Shown piece by piece: positions 14,899-18,343 of a stretch of DNA of 18,343 nucleotides. Source of the stretch: Ramicandelaber brevisporus (taxonomy: Eukaryota; Kickxellomycota; Ramicandelaberales; Ramicandelaberaceae); the NCBI GenBank assembly GCA_025201865.1, contig MU602670.1, positions 19,777 to 38,119 of the forward strand, read 5' to 3'. The first letter of the stretch is position 1. Every line of letters begins with the position of its first letter. The translations under genes were made by a program, and so were the position numbers. Under the pieces are notes generated by a model. It saw only the letters and a list, made by a program, of their open reading frames with translations. It did no database searches and was not told the DNA's origin.

Positions 14899-16767
14899 AT
14901 GGCCTTGCGCCAGTCTCTCACCTATCACTTTGCGCGTCGCGCTGCTGTGCAGCCGTCGCGCTCCTACACTGCTGGCAGTCTACTCTCTCTCTCAGCCGTT
15001 TACATTCTTCTCAACATTGCCGCATTTGCCGGTGTCTTTTATCACACTTATGCGGTCAGCGGTGGCTGCAATGTTCGTCCAACCCCGGCGGTGGACATTT
15101 CGTCATTCTCCAGCTGTGCATTGACCTCTGTGGATTTAATTGATACTAGCGATGCGGATCCGGCCATTGCGCAGACGGTTAGAAACGGAGGATCGCTGGG
15201 CGGTGATTCCGATGTGTTTGTGCGCTATGAATACACGGCGGATGGATTGAGCTCATTCTTGTCTGACTCCTCTTCTAGCTGCAGCATTCTGTGGGCAGAT
15301 CCTCCATCGAACCACACTGTTGATGTGCCATATGCTCTAATGAGACATGACTTCATCGGACAAGAGATGCTCACCAGCTACCCGAAAATGACATGTGGCC
15401 CCAGTAGCAGCAGAGACAAGGGCAAGTTCAATGTCACACTACGAGTGAGCAGCACAGCTGGAATCGACAACCAGTTCCCAACTCATTGGCCGTATCTTGC
15501 CATGTACGATTACATGTTCAACCGGCAGTTCTTCTGGGCACCTTCGACGACCAGCATTGCAGCGGCTTCTGTATTAATGACAACAACTCTTCTCAAGCCT
15601 GACGGCCAGAAACCAAAGCCTGCAATCTTGGACGCGTTCGTAACACTGCCCGATTTTTCATCAGCTCATTACCAGCTATTTGGAGGCGATAACATGGATG
15701 GACAGCGGAGAATGATTGGCAACATGTCGCAGTGGTACACAGAGGACTTTGCACGCCAACTATCGACAGTGGTTGAAACGGAAGCGACACGAGCGCTAAA
15801 GACTGGGCCGTACATGTGTAAAGTGTGTGGAGTTAGAAACGGATTCACGGCATTTGTTGTGGCATTTGCATTCCTGGCTGCAATTAACGCACTACTGCTG
15901 TTCGTTATTCGACAGTTTGTGAGCGGAAATGCAGCCCCTGTATTCTACGAGCGTGGCAATACCGAGGATGCAGAGATGAAGCCGATTGAGAAGACTAGCA
16001 ATGTGCCAACGCCATCATCAGCAGCCGCTGGTAATCGATTTTATCTTTCAGGGAGCAGTGCTCCTGAGGGCGGTGCTCTTCGTGATGCCAACGCGGATAT
16101 ATCCCCGCTACCAAGACATCACGTCGAGTCGCAATCAATGTCACAGTCGATTCCTAAAATCACAGAACGACCACCAACTGACTTCTCAATCTCGAGTAGT
16201 GTTAGCAAACACGATTCTCATCTCAGCAGCACTTCTCAAGTGTATCAATTGGAAGGTGGAAACGCATCTGGTTCAATCCACGTTGCTACCCCGGTCATGA
16301 ATACAGCTGCCACTCCACAGCAGCTGCAACATCAGCAACAACATCAGCAACATCAGCTGCAACAGTCACCATCTGGACCACCAACTGCAACTAGCAGTCG
16401 CCACCATTCTCAATACGACTCCAACAATGTCAGTGATAGCGACAGTGTTTTCCTACCGCCGCAGACCGGATACTCTGCTGGTTCTCATCTATCCTACACT
16501 GGCGTTGCCAAGGTTGTTCGTGTACCGTACGCCGCAGCTTACCGCAGTGTTGAGCCGCCGCTTCCTCCTGCCATCACATCTCCGTATTCTGCACCCGCAA
16601 CGGTTCAAGCCCCATCTCCTATATTGCAAGGAACAGCAACATCTCCACTCTCGTTACCAGCAATCGATGAGTCTCGTCCATCAATTGCATGGAGCAGTCC
16701 ACAAATTGAACCATCTCCCGAAGCCTCTCAATCCCCAACCCCTACAATTCCTGCTCTCTCTTCCTAA
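14899..16767 (+). CDS. Unrecognised two-membrane-span protein with a Cys-containing ectodomain and long disordered tail
   Basis: I do not recognise this 622-residue protein. The ATG at 14899 is the first credible start; the codon before it is TTG. A basic N-terminus precedes a hydrophobic span at about 27-50 (LLSLSAVYILLNIAAFAGVF). A region of about 260 residues follows with several cysteines (including CNVR at 57 and CKVCG just before the second span) and sequons NHT, NVT and NMS, suggesting it is extracellular or luminal. A second span covers about 316-338 (FTAFVVAFAFLAAINALLLF). The remaining 280 or so residues are Ser/Pro/Gln-rich with a short polyQ/H stretch, predicted cytosolic and disordered. 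The layout recalls two-span channels or receptors such as P2X, but none of their motifs is visible. It is convergent with KTI12, with 117 bp between stops. Confidence 0.85.
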   Translation: MALRQSLTYHFARRAAVQPSRSYTAGSLLSLSAVYILLNIAAFAGVFYHTYAVSGGCNVRPTPAVDISSFSSCALTSVDLIDTSDADPAIAQTVRNGGSLGGDSDVFVRYEYTADGLSSFLSDSSSSCSILWADPPSNHTVDVPYALMRHDFIGQEMLTSYPKMTCGPSSSRDKGKFNVTLRVSSTAGIDNQFPTHWPYLAMYDYMFNRQFFWAPSTTSIAAASVLMTTTLLKPDGQKPKPAILDAFVTLPDFSSAHYQLFGGDNMDGQRRMIGNMSQWYTEDFARQLSTVVETEATRALKTGPYMCKVCGVRNGFTAFVVAFAFLAAINALLLFVIRQFVSGNAAPVFYERGNTEDAEMKPIEKTSNVPTPSSAAAGNRFYLSGSSAPEGGALRDANADISPLPRHHVESQSMSQSIPKITERPPTDFSISSSVSKHDSHLSSTSQVYQLEGGNASGSIHVATPVMNTAATPQQLQHQQQHQQHQLQQSPSGPPTATSSRHHSQYDSNNVSDSDSVFLPPQTGYSAGSHLSYTGVAKVVRVPYAAAYRSVEPPLPPAITSPYSAPATVQAPSPILQGTATSPLSLPAIDESRPSIAWSSPQIEPSPEASQSPTPTIPALSS

Positions 16768-16884
16768 TTGCGACACTTAACTCTATTCTCGCTCTCGCTT
16801 TCGCTCTAGCCTATTCTTTTTTGAGTTTGAACTTGACATTTTAAATTCTAGATTTGACTCTAACTTTTAATTAGTATTTGAATA

Positions 16885-17811
16885 TTAAGCATTGGCAGCA
16901 TAGTTAGTGTTTAGATACTCTACGAATAAAGTAGCAACTCTGTCCATGTCATTAATTCTGTGCATTTTATTCAAATTTGCAAATTGCATTCGATGTCTCT
17001 TTAGCTCTGCAATTGTGCACGTCTTGTATGGCATTGTAAACCGTGTCTTTGTCTTTGGCATTGCAACTAAATCACCCGCAACATATGTGCCTTCTCTCAC
17101 CGCGGCCATAACTGCATTGACCACAGCCTGAGTAGTTGCTTCAAATTCGGCCACATAGTTTGCATCACTGACCACGGTGACAGTCGTGGCTTTGTTTGGA
17201 GTCAGTGCCACTTTATTCACCAGTGCATCCCAAATGGCATCGAATGGAGGTTCATCATCTGACTCAACAATTGTGAATAAAGGCGAGTCCCATCGATTGC
17301 GTCCATCTGGCTCTTCATATCTCATCAACAATTCCTCAATCACTTGATCCGAGTATCTCTCTGATTCATCCCTTGATTTGTTCCACTCTTTTGCAGTGTC
17401 TGTAGATACTGCACAGTGAATGATACAATGCGTCGTATTCATCAATTTGGCACCGCAGTACAGCTGGTATCTAAACCCTTTAATGTAATTCATGGCATCC
17501 AATATCACAAATGAATCGCGAGTCAATAAACGCTCGGCAGTCGAGAACAGCGCAGCGCGAGCCTTCTTTTCTTCGTGAGCACTTGCATATACACTCCGAG
17601 GAAATCCAAGCTGTTCAGTGTTGACAACGTGCACCACTTTGGGAATGTGAACGTGCTGCTGAATGTTCGTCTTCTTTTGAATAACAGGTGCTGGTGCTGG
17701 CTCGGTGCCGTTGGCCAAGGCAGTGATCTTGGCTTCCAACAGGCGCTTGAGCTGATCGGCGCGACGACTCTTGCCGCTCGAAGGATAACCTGTCAAGATG
17801 ATCAACGGCAT
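16885..17811 (-). CDS. KTI12: Kti12-like ATPase, Elongator-associated factor
   Basis: Kti12 is a P-loop ATPase that binds tRNA and supports the Elongator complex in modifying wobble uridines. The product is 308 residues, about the usual length. It opens MPLIILTGYPSSGKS with the Walker A lysine at 14. The family block FVILDAMNYIKGFRYQLYC follows, then a mid-region with RYEEPDGRNRWDSPLF, typical of the conserved EPDSRNRWDSPLF block. The C-terminus KMHRINDMDRVATLFVEYLN corresponds to the helical tRNA-binding end. An insertion of about 25 residues rich in Ala, Pro and Gln/His occurs after the first helix (about 33-58). The start codon lies 88 bp downstream of the stop of the dehydrogenase on the same strand, so the promoter must be very short or overlap that gene. 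Confidence 0.94.
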   Translation of the reverse strand: MPLIILTGYPSSGKSRRADQLKRLLEAKITALANGTEPAPAPVIQKKTNIQQHVHIPKVVHVVNTEQLGFPRSVYASAHEEKKARAALFSTAERLLTRDSFVILDAMNYIKGFRYQLYCGAKLMNTTHCIIHCAVSTDTAKEWNKSRDESERYSDQVIEELLMRYEEPDGRNRWDSPLFTIVESDDEPPFDAIWDALVNKVALTPNKATTVTVVSDANYVAEFEATTQAVVNAVMAAVREGTYVAGDLVAMPKTKTRFTMPYKTCTIAELKRHRMQFANLNKMHRINDMDRVATLFVEYLNTNYAANA

Positions 17812-17899
17812 CTTTCAAGCAAGCAAAAACGAGCAAAAAAAGAAAAGGATAGAAAAAATAAACGGGTTTGGTTCTTCTTCTTCTTGTTCTACTTCTACT

Positions 17900-18343
17900 T
17901 CAAAGTTTAGACTTGCCGAGACGACGAAGCTCGGTAACGCGGTCGTAGTCACTTTCGCGCAAAAAGCCATCAGGAGCCAAGTCTTCCTGGTCAGTCTTTG
18001 GATCGCACTGATACTTGCGCAAGTCAGTGACACCGTGCTCACGCAGAATAATCTCATCGATGCAGAAGTTGCCAGTGAATGTCTTGCTATCCTTGGTCAG
18101 GATAATGTGCGCGGCATCCATCATAATTTCCGGAGTGCGCGACTGTGCAATCTGCTCGGTTGCACCTGGGATCATTCGCAGTGCCTCCGTTTCAATCAGA
18201 GTGAACGGCCACAATGCATTGACAGCAACGCCATCATCACGGAACTCCTCAGCCATGCCCAGAACGCACATCGACATGCCGTACTTTGCCATGGTGTAGG
18301 CGGTGCGGCCAGAGAACCACTTCGCATCCATGGCCAGCGGTGG
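17900..18343 (-). CDS. HSDL2: HSDL2-like short-chain dehydrogenase/reductase, C-terminal part, with peroxisomal SKL signal (5' end outside window)
   Basis: The visible 147 residues are the C-terminal portion of an SDR oxidoreductase; the frame is open to the window edge, so the N-terminal Rossmann half lies beyond it. Upstream of the first visible Met the residues PPLA continue the family pattern. YTMAKYGMSMCVLGMAEEF contains the catalytic YxxxK pair, and VAVNALWP, TFTGNFCIDE and FLRE match HSDL2 (hydroxysteroid dehydrogenase-like 2). The protein ends GKSKL and then the stop, a classic type 1 peroxisomal targeting signal. Animal HSDL2 carries an extra SCP2 lipid-binding domain, which is absent here. 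The substrate is unknown, probably a fatty-acid or sterol derivative. Confidence 0.92.
   Translation of the reverse strand, partial: PPLAMDAKWFSGRTAYTMAKYGMSMCVLGMAEEFRDDGVAVNALWPFTLIETEALRMIPGATEQIAQSRTPEIMMDAAHIILTKDSKTFTGNFCIDEIILREHGVTDLRKYQCDPKTDQEDLAPDGFLRESDYDRVTELRRLGKSKL

Overview
The window looks like nuclear DNA from a gene-dense, intron-poor eukaryote, most likely an early-diverging fungus or a close fungal relative. The main reasons are a fungal-style Pik1 phosphatidylinositol 4-kinase and a division II, class IV (Chs3-like) chitin synthase. Other signs are GT-AG splicing, polyglutamine, polyasparagine and polyglycine tracts in coding regions, and pyrimidine-rich leaders in front of most plus-strand genes. 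I cannot name the species. Small sequence differences between duplicated segments suggest two haplotypes, so a diploid or otherwise heterozygous source.

Layout on the plus strand: the C-terminal tail of an ARF-family GTPase (1-95); a complete Pik1/PI4K-beta gene (514-3624); a 1.16 kb repeat-rich spacer; a chitin synthase gene (4789-10391) whose frame is broken by two direct-repeat blocks; a 1.44 kb spacer holding a frameshifted gene relic (about 10473-10807) and a strongly strand-asymmetric segment; the rRNA-processing nuclease Fcf1/Utp24 (11833-12414); a PP2A catalytic subunit with one intron (13028-14230); and an unrecognised two-membrane-span protein (14899-16767). On the minus strand are the Elongator-associated factor Kti12 (16885-17811) and the 3' part of an HSDL2-like short-chain dehydrogenase ending in the peroxisomal signal SKL (17900-18343, cut by the window edge).

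The oddest structure is inside the chitin synthase. One block contains three exact 77-bp copies. A second contains three 154-bp copies (2 x 77) separated by exactly ten A's. Each block shifts the frame by +1. Removing 205 bp and 328 bp gives one continuous 1689-residue enzyme with every expected motif. The numbers point to a k-mer-based assembly or scaffolding artefact at a heterozygous locus rather than biology, although one canonical GT-AG pair would also remove exactly the second block.

Functionally, ARF, Pik1 and a Chs3-type chitin synthase sit side by side. In yeast, ARF and Pik1 act at the trans-Golgi, from which Chs3 is exported. This may be chance adjacency. The remaining genes are housekeeping functions: 18S rRNA cleavage, a major Ser/Thr phosphatase, tRNA wobble modification and peroxisomal metabolism. 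I see no convincing new multi-gene system. The best leads are the gene relic, the orphan membrane protein, and two spacer islands with possible RNA structure.
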